A DNA stretch of 64,000 nt from the NCBI GenBank assembly GCA_029891345.1, contig CM056993.1, positions 110,041,800 to 110,105,799 of the forward strand, written 5' to 3'. The notes under the pieces were generated by a model. That model saw only the letters and a list, made by a program, of their open reading frames with translations, was not told the origin of the DNA and did not search any database. The DNA comes from Dryococelus australis (taxonomy: Eukaryota > Arthropoda > Insecta > Phasmatodea > Phasmatidae). The position numbers were made by a program, and so were the translations under genes. This document shows, piece after piece, positions 62,390 to 64,000 of the stretch (the stretch's first letter is position 1; every line of letters begins with the position of its first letter).

Positions 62390-64000
62390 TGTTGTAGCAC
62401 TGCTGGATTTCGCCGCCACCGGAAACTTTGTACGTAATGACCTTCTTACCACAGAACAATGTAAATCCGTACGTCATCAATTGAAAACAGTTCACATGAC
62501 CAAACCTGACTGCACCCTCACCATGGATGGGCGGATAACCCTGAGTTTAACCATTCAGAAAATAACCAGCATGGCAGAATTCATTGTGGCCCCCTGACTC
62601 CAGAAAATGGTCATCCTCGGCCACTCGTGGCTCCGCCAACAACAATGTGTAATGGACCACGGTCAGCGCAATGTCTACCTAGGCCACAAACACAGTCTCA
62701 GTCAATTGGCAGCATAGCTCACAAACCGTAACCATCCTGCCGCTGCTAGCAACAGAAATAAACCATGACCTGGACGACTATAAATTCCAACAGTATAAGC
62801 AAGTTTTGGATGAGCACGTGGAGGCATTCGGATCAAAAGGAATGCTACGCCAGACGAGACCATACAACACGAAATATGGCTCATCACAAGCAAGTCGACA
62901 TACAACGGTCCATATAGAGTGTGAGTATGGTGCAGCCAACTGATTATGGAGCATATAAAAGAAATGACACAACAGGGCATCATCGAATTGTCAAATTCAC
63001 CGTGCAACTCACATGTTGTTCTGTTTTCAAAGAAAGATGGACTGTTGCGGTTCTGTGTAAATTACAAGGCCCTGAATTACATCACCCATCCCATCGCTCC
63101 ACCAGCCATCAATTTGGCCCATACTCTAAGGGATATTGGAGAGGCTCAAATCTTCAGTACCCTTGACCTGCAGTTGGGGTACTGGCAAATAGCAGTACAT
63201 CCGGACAGCTGACGTTACACCGCTTTTACTAGCCCAGAAGGGGAAACACTACAGTTTTGAGTTATGCCCTTTGGGCTGTAAAATACACCCGCAACGGTCA
63301 CGAGACTTATATTATCTGAAGTTCTAATCGGATACGTTGGACAGTTCTACTTTGTGTATCTCGATGACATCATTATATACTCTACGACCTGGAGGTAACA
63401 CCTAACACACCTCCAACAAGTTCTCAAGCGCCTCAAGATCCACGGAATGACCGCCAAATCATCAAAGAGCCACTTTGGGAAAACATGAATAAACTATCTC
63501 GGACACGTGGTTTCGTCAAGCGGCAACTTTCCCCACGTGAACTCTATACTAGCCATCCAACAAAAAGCCACTCTGGCGGTTCTTGGGGCTTTGTAATTGG
63601 CTATGTGACTTTGTACCAGACATCACCAGTTTTATGGCACCCTTGTACCTCCTACTGGAGAAAGAAGCAAGATGGAGATGGGGATCAGAACATTGCGCGT
63701 TGTTTCAAGCCTTAATGAAGAGCTTCCAGAGTATAAAGCAGCTTCACCGACCCCAAGGGGAGGGACCTCTAATTCTCCAGACAGAAGCCTGCCAAAGTGG
63801 CCTTGGCACCATACTTTACCAAGAGAATGAAGGAGGCGACCTGCAGGTATATGCCAGCACCCGCCTAAATGCAGCCGAACAATGCTACCATATCAACGAA
63901 ACAAACAAGAGTACCTGGCTGTCATGTGGGTGGTGCAGGAAGTACCGGTACTACTTGGAAGGGACTCACTTCATTCTCTGCACCGACAGTAAGGCGTTAC
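62390..64000 (+). pseudogene. Second PHD-gypsy pol, cut by window edge
   Basis: Protease at about 62400 reads LLDFAATGNFV (catalytic D kept in D-x-A-A-T-G), and further on VILGHSWLRQQQCVM. RT runs from 62921: QQGIIELSNSPCNSHVVLFS, LLRFCVNYKALN, STLDLQLGYWQIAVHPDS*RYT, MPFGL-type segment and catalytic FVYLDDIIIY near 63360. RNase H begins near 63770 and is truncated by the window end. Several stops lie inside. Confidence 0.85.

Overview
The window is nuclear DNA from an animal, most likely an insect or other arthropod with a large, repeat-rich genome. This is inferred from spliced genes with GT-AG introns several kb long, AT-rich spacer, and a mixture of Ty3/gypsy, hAT, mariner/Tc1, pogo, LINE and SINE remnants. 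Bacterial signals (operons, Shine-Dalgarno sites) are absent. The species was not identified.

Two conserved cellular genes can be assembled. TRAPPC4 (TRAPP trafficking complex subunit 4) is on the minus strand in three exons: 31064-30890, 25032-24754 and 22170-21971. Splice phases agree and the product is 217 residues with no break. EI24 (ER membrane protein, autophagy / p53-induced PIG8 family) is on the plus strand. Four internal coding exons are visible: 39169-39368, 47681-47936, 49227-49346 and 54279-54502. Its first coding residues were not located and its C-terminal exon or exons lie beyond what I could find, probably past 64 kb. The genes are divergent; the TRAPPC4 start codon and the first visible EI24 exon are about 8 kb apart.

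Nearly all the rest is transposon debris. From 0 to 8.3 kb there is a stub of an LTR element with a probable LTR (674-1227), an unidentified small ORF (1489-1821), and a decayed minus-strand Ty3/gypsy element (about 4.5-8.3 kb) invaded by a solo LTR with a CATG target duplication (3712-4540). From 8.9 to 16.5 kb lies a broken hAT/ZMYM-like gene whose intron was hit by a Ty3/gypsy element with 130-bp LTRs and an ATTTA duplication (9898-14834). That element itself carries a smaller dispersed repeat. From 17.9 to 22.6 kb there are two inverted copies of a 400-bp repeat, a SINE and a dead mariner. The TRAPPC4 introns hold a TG/TA/CA microsatellite, a SINE fragment and a 900-bp long-inverted-repeat element with a second palindrome inside. 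From 32.5 to 37.1 kb there are a LINE reverse-transcriptase tail, a YqaJ-exonuclease pseudogene and a gypsy gag remnant.

The first visible EI24 intron (39.4-47.7 kb) contains a gypsy element whose first ORF carries tandem PHD-like zinc fingers. A second copy of the same family runs off the right edge (about 60-64 kb). Downstream are a Tc1 fragment, a complete-ended pogo element (54588-55622), a 230-bp repeat present twice, and a TG/TC/CA microsatellite.

No tRNA, rRNA, CRISPR or intact autonomous transposon was found. The only function the window supports for its host is the pair of housekeeping genes. The mobile elements are all visibly inactivated by stops, frameshifts or truncation. The most unusual item is the PHD-bearing gypsy family.
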